Source: Hyphomonadaceae bacterium BL14
Lineage (GTDB): Bacteria > Pseudomonadota > Alphaproteobacteria > Caulobacterales > Maricaulaceae
Direction: 5' to 3'
Assembly (NCBI GenBank): GCA_027627705.1
Contig: CP091242.1
Coordinates: forward strand, 1,574,081 to 1,638,080
DNA length: 64,000 bases
How positions within the stretch are numbered: position 1 is the first letter of the stretch; every line of letters begins with the position of its first letter. Position numbers and translations under genes: made by a program. This document shows positions 1-10,825 of this stretch, in pieces. The notes beneath the pieces were generated by a model that was not told where the DNA came from, ran no database searches, and saw only the letters and a list, made by a program, of their open reading frames with translations.

Positions 1-1316
1 ACATTCTTTTTTGACGTCGCCTCGATGCCCTCCAGCCCTGGCGAGGAATTGACCTCCAGCACTTTGGGCCCGGACTCGGCGCGCAGCAGATCCACGCCTG
101 CCACGGACAGGCCCATGGCCCGCGCCGCCTTGATCGCCGCGGCCCGCTCCTCGCGGGTGATGCGCACCGGCTGGGCTTCGCCGCCGCGATGCAGGTTGGA
201 GCGGAACTCGCCAGCCTGGGCCTGGCGCTTCATCGCCGCCACCACCTTGCCGCCCACCACAAAACAGCGGATGTCCGCACCGCCGGCTTCCTTGACGAAT
301 TCCTGCACGATGAAGTTGGCGTCCAGGCCCCGGAAGGCGTCGATCACGCTTTCAGCGGCCTTGCGCGTCTCGGCCAGCACCACGCCGCGTCCTTGCGTGC
401 TCTCCAGCAGTTTGACCACAAGCGGCGCGCCGCCCACGTGTTCGATGAGGTTGCGCGTGTCCTTGGGCGAGTGGGCGAAGGCGGTGGTCGGCATGCCGAT
501 CCCGGCGCGCGCCAGCAGCTGATGGGCGTAAAGCTTGTCACGGCTGGCCCCGATGGCTTCGGCCGAGTTCAGGATATACGCCCCCGTCATTTCGAACTGG
601 CGCAGCACCGCCATGCCGTAATTGGTCATGGACGCCCCGATGCGCGGGATCACCGCATCGAAACGCGACAGGCGCCGCCCGTCGAAATACACCGCCGGGG
701 CGAGGGTGTTGATGGCGATGGTGACCCGCGCGGTGTTGATCATCTCGGCCACGTGACCGCGCGCCTCGGCGGCCTCCTTCAGGCGCCGTGACGAGTAATT
801 GCGCGGCTCGCGCGTCAGGATCGCGATGCGCAAGGGGCGGCGCACAGGCGGCTTGCGCGGCGCGTCGCCGTAAAGATCGTAGGACAGCTGGCCCTGCACA
901 CAGGACTGACCGGGATTGACCACCATATCGTCCAGGATCGCAGAGCGGCCCAGCAGCATGCGGTACTGCATGGTTTCGCGATTGGTCAGCGTCACCTCGA
1001 TGGGCCAGGTGCGCTCGCCCATGCGCACGTCAACCTTGATGACCCAGCGCAGCTCGCTCTCGCCATTGGACGAGATCACCTCGCGCCGGTCCACGGCGGG
1101 AGCCGCGCAGATGATCTCCAGATCCGGGCGTTCAGGGATCGGATGCATGATGAAGCGCACCTGGGGTGCGCGGTCGGGGCCGAACTGCTCGACCGCCACG
1201 GCATGCAGGGCGCTGGTGCGCGCGCCGGTATCGACTTTCGCCTTGATGGCGGGCAGGCCCAGGCCCGGGAAGGCGGCCCATTCTTCCCAGCCCAGTACAA
1301 ACGGCTCGCTCGTCAT
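1..1316 (-). CDS. rimK: RimK-type glutamate ligase fused to an N-terminal retropepsin-like (RimB-like) domain, 3' end cut off
   Basis: The gene reads leftward from ATG at 1316 and runs off the window after 438 codons. Residues about 1-150 form a PF05618-type domain (annotated in databases as 'ATP-dependent zinc protease', retropepsin-like) with the active-site tetrad D29-T-G-A32. From about residue 160 follows a RimK ATP-grasp ligase: [13 protein letters not shown] (303-315), [22 protein letters not shown] (371-380) and [10 protein letters not shown] (421-430). RimK adds glutamates to the C terminus of ribosomal protein S6. The separate RimB protein of Pseudomonas is linked to removing or limiting such tails. 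Having both on one chain suggests a combined writer/eraser, which is inference. An 8-bp inverted repeat lies 25 bases upstream. Confidence 0.88.
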   Translation of the reverse strand, partial: MTSEPFVLGWEEWAAFPGLGLPAIKAKVDTGARTSALHAVAVEQFGPDRAPQVRFIMHPIPERPDLEIICAAPAVDRREVISSNGESELRWVIKVDVRMGERTWPIEVTLTNRETMQYRMLLGRSAILDDMVVNPGQSCVQGQLSYDLYGDAPRKPPVRRPLRIAILTREPRNYSSRRLKEAAEARGHVAEMINTARVTIAINTLAPAVYFDGRRLSRFDAVIPRIGASMTNYGMAVLRQFEMTGAYILNSAEAIGASRDKLYAHQLLARAGIGMPTTAFAHSPKDTRNLIEHVGGAPLVVKLLESTQGRGVVLAETRKAAESVIDAFRGLDANFIVQEFVKEAGGADIRCFVVGGKVVAAMKRQAQAGEFRSNLHRGGEAQPVRITREERAAAIKAARAMGLSVAGVDLLRAESGPKVLEVNSSPGLEGIEATSKKN

Positions 1317-1340
1317 GCGCGGATATCCTGATCTTGCTAT

Positions 1341-1367
1341 GCGGCAGGAGCCGTAGCCGCCTGCCGC
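1341..1367. other. Inverted repeat upstream of rimK
   Basis: Perfect 8-bp arms GCGGCAGG and CCTGCCGC around an 11-base loop, in the 198-base gap between the divergent rimK and pirin genes. It lies 25 bases before the rimK ATG and could sit in its 5' leader or be an operator. There is no T-tract, so it is not a typical terminator. Confidence 0.3.
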
Positions 1368-1514
1368 CTGTCTGTCCATGCGCTGTGCGGCGCGATTTGC
1401 CCGCAGTGTTGCGCGCGCGGAAACACAATCTGGCCGGCGCGCACCCTCGCCAGCGCCGCCCTGCATGGCCATGTTGGGCGCACACCACACGGATCCCAGC
1501 AAGGATGAAGCGCC

Positions 1515-2345
1515 ATGTCCCTTCGCCCCATCGTCAAGACCACACGCGGCATGCCGGCCTCTGATGGCGCCGGTGTGAAGCTGACGCGCCTTCTGGGCAC
1601 GCCCGCCCTGCGCGTGCTGGACCCGTTCCTGATGCTGGACAAGTTCCACTCCAATGATCCGGGCGATTATCTCGCCGGCTTCCCGCCTCACCCCCACCGG
1701 GGGTTCGAGACGGTGACCTACATGGTCGAAGGCCGGATGCAGCATCGCGACAACAAGGGCCATGAAGGCGTAATCGGGCCGGGCGGCGTGCAGTGGATGA
1801 CCGCCGCGCGCGGCATCATTCACTCTGAAATGCCGCAGCAGGATGACGGGCTGATGAGCGGGTTCCAGCTCTGGGTGAACCTGCCCCGCGCCGAAAAGAT
1901 GAAAGACCCCGGCTATCAGGAATTCGCCGAGACCCAGATCCCGGCCGATGAACGGGAGGGCGTCACGGCCAAGATCGTCACCGGGCGCACCTCCACCGGC
2001 GTGGAGGGACCGGTGCGCGACATCACCGTGGAGCCTTTCTATGCCGAGCTGCGCATGGCCCCCGATAGCGTATTTGAAGAACCCGTCCCGAGCGGCAAGA
2101 CCGCCTTCATCGCCACCCATTCCGGTTCGGTCACATCGGGCGGCGTCAGCTTGAGCGAGGCTCAGCTGGGCGTCTATGGCCCTGGCGATACCGTGCGCAT
2201 CGAGGCCGGGCCGGACGGCGCGCGCCTCATGCTGGCGGCAGGCTATCCCATCGGCGAGCCCGTTGTCTGGGCCGGCCCCTTCGTGATGACCACCGAGGGC
2301 GAGGTGCGCCAGGCCATGCTGGACTTTCAGCAAGGCCGGTTCTGA
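1515..2345 (+). CDS. Pirin family protein
   Basis: A 276-residue bicupin. The N-terminal cupin carries the pirin motif [15 protein letters not shown] (59-73). The metal ligands expected from human pirin are at H59, H61, H103 and E105 (in GIIHSEMP). Bacterial pirins are iron-binding; some act as quercetin 2,3-dioxygenases and others as redox-sensing partners, so the substrate cannot be told here. The start ATG follows an AAGGA site at 8 bases. Length and order match the family. The next gene, 52 bases downstream on the same strand, is a glutathionyl-hydroquinone reductase, which suggests a shared role in quinone or aromatic redox stress. Confidence 0.9.
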   Translation: MSLRPIVKTTRGMPASDGAGVKLTRLLGTPALRVLDPFLMLDKFHSNDPGDYLAGFPPHPHRGFETVTYMVEGRMQHRDNKGHEGVIGPGGVQWMTAARGIIHSEMPQQDDGLMSGFQLWVNLPRAEKMKDPGYQEFAETQIPADEREGVTAKIVTGRTSTGVEGPVRDITVEPFYAELRMAPDSVFEEPVPSGKTAFIATHSGSVTSGGVSLSEAQLGVYGPGDTVRIEAGPDGARLMLAAGYPIGEPVVWAGPFVMTTEGEVRQAMLDFQQGRF

Positions 2346-2397
2346 TCGCCCGCCTCGCACCCCAAACCTGCAAGCAGATCAAAAAGGAGGCCTCCCC

Positions 2398-3366
2398 ATG
2401 GGCCGGCTGATCGACGGCGTCTGGAAAGACGAATGGTATGACACCAAATCCACCGGTGGAAAATTCGAGCGCTGGAACAGCGTCTTCCGCAACTGGGTAA
2501 CCCCTGACGGTGCGCCCGGCCCGACCGGCGAGGGCGGCTTCAAGGCAGAACCCGGCCGCTATCACCTCTATGTCTCGCTGGCCTGCCCGTGGGCGCACCG
2601 CACGCTGGTGTTCCGCCGCCTCAAGGGGCTGGAAGACACGATCTCCCTGTCCGTGGTGCACTGGCTGATGAAGGAAAACGGCTGGACCTTCCAGGACGGG
2701 CCGGGCGTGATCGCGGACCCCGTCAACAACGCGCAATTCATGCACCAGGTCTACACCGCCGCCGCGCCGGACTATTCAGGCCGGGTGACCGTGCCGGTGC
2801 TGTGGGACAAGCAGACCTCGACCATCGTCTCCAATGAAAGTGCCGACATCATCCGCATGTTCAACACCGCCTTTGACGGCGTGGGTGCAAAGGCGGGCGA
2901 CTATTACCCGCAGGCCCTGCGCGGCGAGATCGATGAGCTCAACACGCGCATCTACGACACGGTGAATAACGGCGTGTATCTCTCTGGCTTTGCCACCAGC
3001 CAGTCCGCCTATGAAAGCGCCGTGACGGCGCTGTTCGACAGCCTCGACTGGCTGGAAGACCGCCTGGCCGACGGCCGTCGCTGGCTGACGGGCGATACGC
3101 TGACCGAAGCCGACTGGCGGCTCTACACCACGCTGGTGCGTTTTGACCCGGTCTATCACGGGCATTTCAAGTGTAATCTCAAGCGCCTGATCGATTACCC
3201 CAACCTGTCGGCGTATGCCCGCCGCCTGCATGCCCACGGGGATGTGGCGGACCTGTTCGATCTCGATCACGCCAAGCGGCACTATTACGAGAGCCATGAC
3301 ATGATCAATCCCAGCGGAGTTGTGCCCGCCGGGCCGGACGTTCACGTGGCCGGCGCGCGCGGCTGA
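2398..3366 (+). CDS. Glutathione S-transferase family protein, glutathionyl-hydroquinone reductase (YqjG/ECM4-like)
   Basis: 322 residues, the usual length for the Xi class of glutathione transferases. The active-site motif SLACPWAHR (60-68) places the catalytic cysteine at 63. The WxxxTGG(K)F N-terminal region and the C-terminal helical domain with DWRLYTTLVRFDPVYHGHFKCN are diagnostic of S-glutathionyl-hydroquinone reductases, which reduce glutathionyl-hydroquinones to free hydroquinones using glutathione. A very strong ribosome site (AAAAGGAGG) sits just upstream of the ATG at 2398. The protein is cytosolic. It probably shares a transcript with pirin. Confidence 0.93.
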   Translation: MGRLIDGVWKDEWYDTKSTGGKFERWNSVFRNWVTPDGAPGPTGEGGFKAEPGRYHLYVSLACPWAHRTLVFRRLKGLEDTISLSVVHWLMKENGWTFQDGPGVIADPVNNAQFMHQVYTAAAPDYSGRVTVPVLWDKQTSTIVSNESADIIRMFNTAFDGVGAKAGDYYPQALRGEIDELNTRIYDTVNNGVYLSGFATSQSAYESAVTALFDSLDWLEDRLADGRRWLTGDTLTEADWRLYTTLVRFDPVYHGHFKCNLKRLIDYPNLSAYARRLHAHGDVADLFDLDHAKRHYYESHDMINPSGVVPAGPDVHVAGARG

Positions 3367-3447
3367 GACCCCTGCACGGGCAAGGCGGAGCATGATAGGC
3401 TCGCGATCAGGCTGCGCGTTGAAGCGCTGCATGACAGGAGCCTTGCC

Positions 3448-3915
3448 ATGATCCGCCTCGCCTTCGCCCTTCCCGTGTCCGCCGCGCTGCTGGCCGCCTG
3501 CAGCGCGCCCGATCCCGCCGCGAATACGGCAGCCGCCCCCGCCGGTGAGGCGGCGCAGGACACTGTGCTGGAGGCTGGAGCCGCGAACGCCCTGATCGGT
3601 CCTGAATGGACAGTGACGGAGATTGAAGGCCAGGCGGCTCTGGCCGAAGCTGCGCCGACCATCGCCTTCCTGCCCAATGGCGTAACCGGCAGCGCCGGAT
3701 GCAACCGGTTCAATGGCGAGTATCAGGCCGACGCCAGCGCGCTGAGTTTTGGTGCCCTGAGCACGACGCGCATGGCCTGCGCCGATGAGCGCATGCAGCA
3801 GGAGCGCACCTTCCTGACCCTGCTCAGCCAGGCCGTGAGCTATCAGGCCAGCGAGGACGGAACCGGGCTGGTGCTGACCGCAGAGGACGGCCGCACGATC
3901 ACCGCTGTCCGCTAA
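3448..3915 (+). CDS. META domain lipoprotein (HslJ-like)
   Basis: 155 residues. The N terminus is a lipoprotein signal with lipobox LLAAC, lipidated cysteine at 18, so the mature protein is tethered in the envelope. After a low-complexity Ala/Pro-rich linker, a META domain (DUF306) runs from about residue 48 to the end: IGPEWTVTEIEG, NGVTGSAGCNRFNGEY, and the typical STTRMAC segment. META domain proteins such as E. coli HslJ are associated with stress or antibiotic tolerance, but no biochemical role is established. An AGGAG site lies 7 bases before the ATG. Confidence 0.88.
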   Translation: MIRLAFALPVSAALLAACSAPDPAANTAAAPAGEAAQDTVLEAGAANALIGPEWTVTEIEGQAALAEAAPTIAFLPNGVTGSAGCNRFNGEYQADASALSFGALSTTRMACADERMQQERTFLTLLSQAVSYQASEDGTGLVLTAEDGRTITAVR

Positions 3916-3951
3916 CGCCGGTCCGGCGGTCCTGCCTGCGCAGGCCAGCCG

Positions 3952-4368
3952 TCACCAGGCACCCATCTCGATCAGCTGCGAGCGCAGGGCGTCGGGCAAC
4001 TCCTCCCCGCCGGTCTGCACCGACAGATCGGCCGGGGCGTCTTCAGCCTTGAGATAGCGCCAGCCCTGAAACGGCCGGCGCGGCGCGGGCGCGGTGCGCA
4101 CAAGCTCGGGATCGAGCCAGATCGTGCAGCGCTTCACGCCCTCTGTGTCGGTGAACTCTTCCAGCTCCACGATGCGCTGGCGCACCTGGATCAGCCGCTT
4201 GATCACCCAATAGAGCGACCCGCCCTCGGCCAGCTCTGCTGCGCGCTTGGGCGTCATGCGGGTGGTGTGGGCCATGAGCCGGCCACCCGGCGCAATCTGA
4301 TCGCGCCACGCCTCGAGATCCTCGATGGAGTCGGCACCCACGCAGAGTTTGACCAGATGAAGCGGCAT
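3952..4368 (-). CDS. DUF1489 family protein
   Basis: 138 residues, full length for DUF1489, a family largely confined to Alphaproteobacteria. It begins MPLHLVKLCVGADSIEDLEAW and contains the conserved stretch HTTRMTPKRAAELAEGGSLYWVIK and a C-terminal RPFQGWRYL. The function of the family is unknown; there is no signal peptide or membrane segment, so it is likely cytosolic. Its start lies 9 bases beyond the stop of the upstream periplasmic protein on the same strand, so the two are probably co-transcribed. Confidence 0.92.
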   Translation of the reverse strand: MPLHLVKLCVGADSIEDLEAWRDQIAPGGRLMAHTTRMTPKRAAELAEGGSLYWVIKRLIQVRQRIVELEEFTDTEGVKRCTIWLDPELVRTAPAPRRPFQGWRYLKAEDAPADLSVQTGGEELPDALRSQLIEMGAW

Positions 4369-4377
4369 GCCCCAGAC

Positions 4378-5163
4378 CTAGGGCGAGTCAGCGTCCCCGC
4401 CAAGGGTTTCGGCGGCAGCCTCGCCATCATGCCAGTCCACCGACAGCAGCTCGATCAACATTGTCCGGTCAAACCGCTGAAACGCCGCCGAGCCGGCCAT
4501 GCTCATTTCAAACGCAGCAAAGCGCGGCCCGTCGAGCGTGGCGTCATGCACGTAGTCCTGACGCAGTGAGAAACGGTCGATCCGCGCGGCCAGATTGGGC
4601 TTGAAGCTGTCCGCAGCAAACAGGCGGAACCTCTGCAGTTCGCCCCGCCGGGGATCGACAATCACCTCCCCGCGCAGCGCCTCCAGCATCGCCTCGGGGG
4701 TCTCATTGCCACCCGGCACGGCCCTGGGCGCGAAACTGTAGACCAGCGCCCCGTCGGGCAAGGTTTGCTCCAGCGTCGCACGGCCTCCGATCGCCGCGCG
4801 CAAGCCGCTGAAATCAACCGACCCGACATTGACCCCGGCCCCGGGCCGGCTCGATCCCTCGTCATCGCCGGCGTCAGGAGTGCGCTCGCGCGTGACCGAG
4901 GTCCAGACCTCGCGCTGACGCTCGCTCAGCGCCGCCTCGTCCGGTTCCAGCAGGCGGTAAGCCGGCGGCCCGTCACCGGATGGGCGCATCTCGAACGTGA
5001 CGCTTTCGCCTTCCATGGTCCAGCGCATGGCCATGCGCAGCGGCGTCCTTTCGGTCAAGGGCGTCGACAGGGCTGCCTCAAGCGGTGGCGGCAGCTGGGC
5101 GTGCGCGGCGGCGGACAGGCTTGCGGCGAGACATGCCGCCACGAAGGGCAGGAAATGGGTCAT
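4378..5163 (-). CDS. Exported protein of unknown function
   Basis: 261 residues when started at ATG 5163, chosen because it begins directly with a signal peptide (MTHFLPFVAACLAASLSAAAHA, cleavage after AHA). The open frame continues 19 codons further upstream without a signal-like start. The mature protein has no transmembrane segment and no motif I recognise. It shows alternating beta-type segments (TLEQTLPDGALVYSFAPRAV, VDPRRGELQRFRLFAADSF), reminiscent of periplasmic lipid- or beta-sandwich-type proteins, but this is weak. It is followed at 9 bases by the DUF1489 gene. Confidence 0.75.
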   Translation of the reverse strand: MTHFLPFVAACLAASLSAAAHAQLPPPLEAALSTPLTERTPLRMAMRWTMEGESVTFEMRPSGDGPPAYRLLEPDEAALSERQREVWTSVTRERTPDAGDDEGSSRPGAGVNVGSVDFSGLRAAIGGRATLEQTLPDGALVYSFAPRAVPGGNETPEAMLEALRGEVIVDPRRGELQRFRLFAADSFKPNLAARIDRFSLRQDYVHDATLDGPRFAAFEMSMAGSAAFQRFDRTMLIELLSVDWHDGEAAAETLGGDADSP

Positions 5164-5236
5164 GGGGCATCCCGGGCTTGTGCAATCGCCACGATTGCAG
5201 GCCCACGCCCGGTCTGCCACTTACAAACGCGACAGG

Positions 5237-6175
5237 TCAGGCCGCCGCGGCGCGGTCGCGATAGCCGGCCTCGCTGGCGAGATCGACGTCGAAGGTCTCC
5301 TCGCTCTTGGGCATGGGCTTGCGTGCGCCGGTGAGTTTTGACCCCAGCTTCCAGGCCTTGGAGAAGGCGAGCTTCGCCACCGCCTGCAGACCATGCGGGC
5401 TGGCAGAACGCGGCTGGAAGCCCATCCGGCGCAGGGCACCATTGGCGTGCAGCACGGCATTCTTCATCATGGACTGGCGCGTCACCACCTCGCAGGTGAT
5501 GGAGACGTTCAGCCCTTCCAGATTCTCCACCCGGTGCGGGGCGTGCAGCGGCCAGCTCACAAAACTGCCCGGCGTCAGATCGATTACCGCCGCGTCGGCA
5601 TCCCAGGCCCGGTCGAACGGAATGTCCTCGGTCTGGGTCTTGTGCAGGATCCGCTCCATGGAGGCATTGCTCAGCCAGGGCGCGTGCGGCGGGTAGATGC
5701 GGAAGCGCTTCTTGCCCTTCACGTGCAGCAGCAGCGTCTCCGAGACGTCGGCATGATAGAAGACCTGCGCGCGGGGCGAGGAAATCAGGATCCCGCCATA
5801 GGCGCTCAGGGGGCGGTAGTCGGGATTGAGGCGCTTGAGCTGGGCGAACAGGGCGTCAAAGAGCGGCTTGTAGACCGGGTCCTGATTCATCGCCTCGCGC
5901 AGATTGATCCACAGCTTGCCTTCGCGGACGGCTTCGATCAGCTGCGTGCCGGACATGTTGCATGCCGAGCCGGCGCGCCAGCTTTCGCGGTCTGCCGGGT
6001 CGTCGCCCATGGTGCAGATATCGGTCAGTTCGCGCGGATGGCGTTCCAGCAGCGCCGCCAGCGCCAGATCGGTAAACTCCGGCGCCATGTGAAGACGATG
6101 CCGCGCGGTCATCACGCCTTGGCGGAACTCCGCGCGCTTGTCCTCACTCCAGTCAATCAGCACAGGCTCGGTCAT
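5237..6175 (-). CDS. Cupin/JmjC-like (Cupin_8) Fe(II)/2-oxoglutarate oxygenase family protein
   Basis: 312 residues from ATG 6175; an in-frame alternative lies 19 codons upstream. The core matches the cupin_8/JmjC-like hydroxylase fold: SPRAQVFYHADVSETLLLHVKGKKRFRIYPP, with H141-x-D143 as the likely iron pair and H211 or H214 in the PGSFVSWPLHAPHRVENL segment as the third ligand. Members hydroxylate proteins or small molecules. In alphaproteobacteria such genes often have unknown substrates, so I give none. The C-terminal 80 residues, rich in basic residues, lie outside the fold. Confidence 0.8.
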   Translation of the reverse strand: MTEPVLIDWSEDKRAEFRQGVMTARHRLHMAPEFTDLALAALLERHPRELTDICTMGDDPADRESWRAGSACNMSGTQLIEAVREGKLWINLREAMNQDPVYKPLFDALFAQLKRLNPDYRPLSAYGGILISSPRAQVFYHADVSETLLLHVKGKKRFRIYPPHAPWLSNASMERILHKTQTEDIPFDRAWDADAAVIDLTPGSFVSWPLHAPHRVENLEGLNVSITCEVVTRQSMMKNAVLHANGALRRMGFQPRSASPHGLQAVAKLAFSKAWKLGSKLTGARKPMPKSEETFDVDLASEAGYRDRAAAA

Positions 6176-6259
6176 ATCGATCCCCGTCGCATTGCGGTAC
6201 GCGCCAAGGCGCGCTCGCAGGGGATCACGCACGGTTCGTGCCAGTGACGGGCAGGCCGC

Positions 6260-8557
<2,298 letters not shown>

Positions 8558-8628
8558 GGGGCAGGCTCCAGGCAGATTCATGGATCGGGCAAGACAGCAG
8601 ACTAACGCCAATCGCGCCAGCAGGACAG

Positions 8629-8661
8629 AAAAAAGGCCGGGCGCGACGGACGCGCCCGGCC
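8629..8661 (-). terminator. Rho-independent terminator of the S9 peptidase gene at 8669-10714
   Basis: Perfect 11-bp stem GGCCGGGCGCG/CGCGCCCGGCC (8635-8645 and 8651-8661) with a 5-base loop. Read on the minus strand it is followed by six Ts (8629-8634). It starts 8 bases after the stop of the upstream minus-strand gene. Confidence 0.9.
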
Positions 8662-8668
8662 CTGATCG

Positions 8669-10714
8669 TCAGTCGTTCAGGCCCAGCAATTCAGGCAGGG
8701 GCAGCTCGGCAGGCGGCGGTTCGCCGCCCTCGCCCTGCAGGTAGTGCTGCATCCAGCGCATCACCCGCAGCGCATAGTCATACTGCGCGGCCGCCCGGGC
8801 ATTGCCGTGGCCCTCGCCGGGATAGGTGACCAGACGCACCGGTGCGTCGCCGGCCAACTGCAGGAAGCGGTAGAGGATGAAGGACTGGGTCGTGTCCACC
8901 CGCGTATCGGCCTCGCCGTGCAGGATCAGCGTGGGCGTGCGCGAGCCCTGGGCATGGCGGATCGGGCTCTTGTCTACGTACAGATCGAAATTCTCCCACG
9001 GGTATTCCATGAAATGGACATCGATCATTTCAACCGGAATCTCGGTCGTGCCGAAGAAGGACACCAGATCGGTCAGCGCCACAAAGGGCGCAGCGGCGGC
9101 GAAGTGCTCGGTCGCAATCGTCGCACCCCAGGCCGAGGCGAACCCGCCATAGGAGCCGCCGGTAATGCCGACGCGGTCGGGATCAATCAGGCCCTCCTGC
9201 GCCAGCGGGGCGATGGCGTCGACAATGTCCCAGAACTCGTCGCCCGGCGGGTCGAGATGGTCGAGCTTCATGAAGCGCTCGCCCCGGCCGGTGGAGCCGC
9301 GATAGTTCGGGAACAGGATCGCAAACCCTTCGCCCGCCGCGATATGGCCAAAGCGTGAGTAATTGTTGAGCCAGCCGTCACTGTCATGGGCTTCGGGCCC
9401 GCCATGGACCGTCATGATCAGCGGCCAGCCACCGCGCGGGGCGCGGCCCTGCGGAGTGATCAGCACGCCCTCGACGCGCTCGCCGTCGCGCGCGTCCCAT
9501 TCGACCGTACGCTGAACGCCCCAGGCGATGCTGGCCAGCTGCGGGTTGTGATCGGTCCAGCGGGCGAATGCCTCGCCCGGCCGGGCGGCAAACACCTCGC
9601 GCGGATGGGTCGGCGCATCCACCACGGCGGCGATGGCGCCGCTATCACGGTGCAGATCGATGGCACGCAGAATGCCGCCTTCAAACGGGGTGCGCGCCTG
9701 CGCCTCGCCATCCACGCCATACTGCACCAGCGCGCTCGTCGTGCCGGTATGAGCCAGCGTCAGCACGGTGCGATCATCCTGCCAGGCAAAGCCGTACAGG
9801 TGCTGTTCGGCGTCACGGTCGATGATCTCCATCGCGCCGGTGCGCACGTCGGCGATATGCAGCGTGCCTGCCGTGGGGTCCGCCCGGTCCACGCCGGCCA
9901 GAAAGGCCAGACGCGCATTGTCGGGCGAGAACGCCGCAGACCCCAGCTTGCTCAGGGTCTGCGCAGACGAGATGACGGCACCCGTGCGCGCGTTCACCAC
10001 ATGCCAGCGCCGGCTCATCAGATTGTCATCCACCAGCGCGGTGGGTGCCAGATCGACGGCCAGAAGCGACCCGTCCGGGCTCAAGACCACTTGCGTGGCG
10101 TGACCGGGCAGATCGAACCGGGTGGCGTCCGCCTCGCGATCGCTCAGGTCAGCGCGCCAGACATGGGAGAAGACCTGCTGCTCTTCGAAGACATTGGCGC
10201 GGAAGCCCCGGTCGCTCAGGCGCGCCCGCATCGGATCGGGCCGGTCCTGGGCCACGAAGAACAGCGTGGTCCCGTCGGGCGCGATGGCGTAGCTGCGGAT
10301 GGCCTGACTGTGGGCATAGATGCGCTGGGCCTCGCCGCCCGCAATATCGATGCGGTAGAGCGCCGTGGCACTGTCACCGGCACGATTGGCCAGGAAGGTC
10401 ACGCCCTGCCCGTCCGGCGTCCAGGCGATGGCGCTGATCCGCCCCTCACCGGCCACATAGGCGCGGTTCTGCTCAGGCCCGGTGGCGATATGCAGCTCCA
10501 CATGGGGCACGCCGTCAGACGCACCGTTGGGAACGTCGCGCGGAACGGTGACGGTGTAGGCCACTGACTGGCCGTCGGGGGAGATCACCGCGCTGCCTGC
10601 CTGGCGTATCTGGAACAGGTCTTCGATGGTCAGGGGCAACTGGGCGCTTGCGCCCGCCGCCAGTACCGCCGCCGCGAGCAGCGCCAGAGCGCTGCGCAGG
10701 ATCGGGAGGGTCAT
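8669..10714 (-). CDS. S9 family peptidase (prolyl oligopeptidase/acylaminoacyl-peptidase type), exported
   Basis: 681 residues. A signal peptide (MTLPILRSALALLAAAVLAAGASA) is followed by a WD40-like/TolB-type propeller with repeated SPDG-type motifs and then a peptidase S9 catalytic domain: GGSYGGFAS (nucleophile serine), HGEADTRVD (aspartate) and GEGHGN (histidine). This S9C-like layout is found in acylaminoacyl- or dipeptidyl-peptidases that act in the periplasm on oligopeptides. It is a paralogue of the DPP-IV-like gene downstream but carries a signal peptidase I-type signal instead of a lipobox. It ends in a strong terminator. Confidence 0.93.
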   Translation of the reverse strand: MTLPILRSALALLAAAVLAAGASAQLPLTIEDLFQIRQAGSAVISPDGQSVAYTVTVPRDVPNGASDGVPHVELHIATGPEQNRAYVAGEGRISAIAWTPDGQGVTFLANRAGDSATALYRIDIAGGEAQRIYAHSQAIRSYAIAPDGTTLFFVAQDRPDPMRARLSDRGFRANVFEEQQVFSHVWRADLSDREADATRFDLPGHATQVVLSPDGSLLAVDLAPTALVDDNLMSRRWHVVNARTGAVISSAQTLSKLGSAAFSPDNARLAFLAGVDRADPTAGTLHIADVRTGAMEIIDRDAEQHLYGFAWQDDRTVLTLAHTGTTSALVQYGVDGEAQARTPFEGGILRAIDLHRDSGAIAAVVDAPTHPREVFAARPGEAFARWTDHNPQLASIAWGVQRTVEWDARDGERVEGVLITPQGRAPRGGWPLIMTVHGGPEAHDSDGWLNNYSRFGHIAAGEGFAILFPNYRGSTGRGERFMKLDHLDPPGDEFWDIVDAIAPLAQEGLIDPDRVGITGGSYGGFASAWGATIATEHFAAAAPFVALTDLVSFFGTTEIPVEMIDVHFMEYPWENFDLYVDKSPIRHAQGSRTPTLILHGEADTRVDTTQSFILYRFLQLAGDAPVRLVTYPGEGHGNARAAAQYDYALRVMRWMQHYLQGEGGEPPPAELPLPELLGLND

Positions 10715-10825
10715 GGGGTCAGTCCTTCCGCAATTTCGAACATGGCCGCGAACCTAGCGTGACTTGCGGCGGCCCGTCGAGCCTGCCTCCGCGCGCGGCA
10801 GATCACAGGCGCGTCAACCGGCGCG

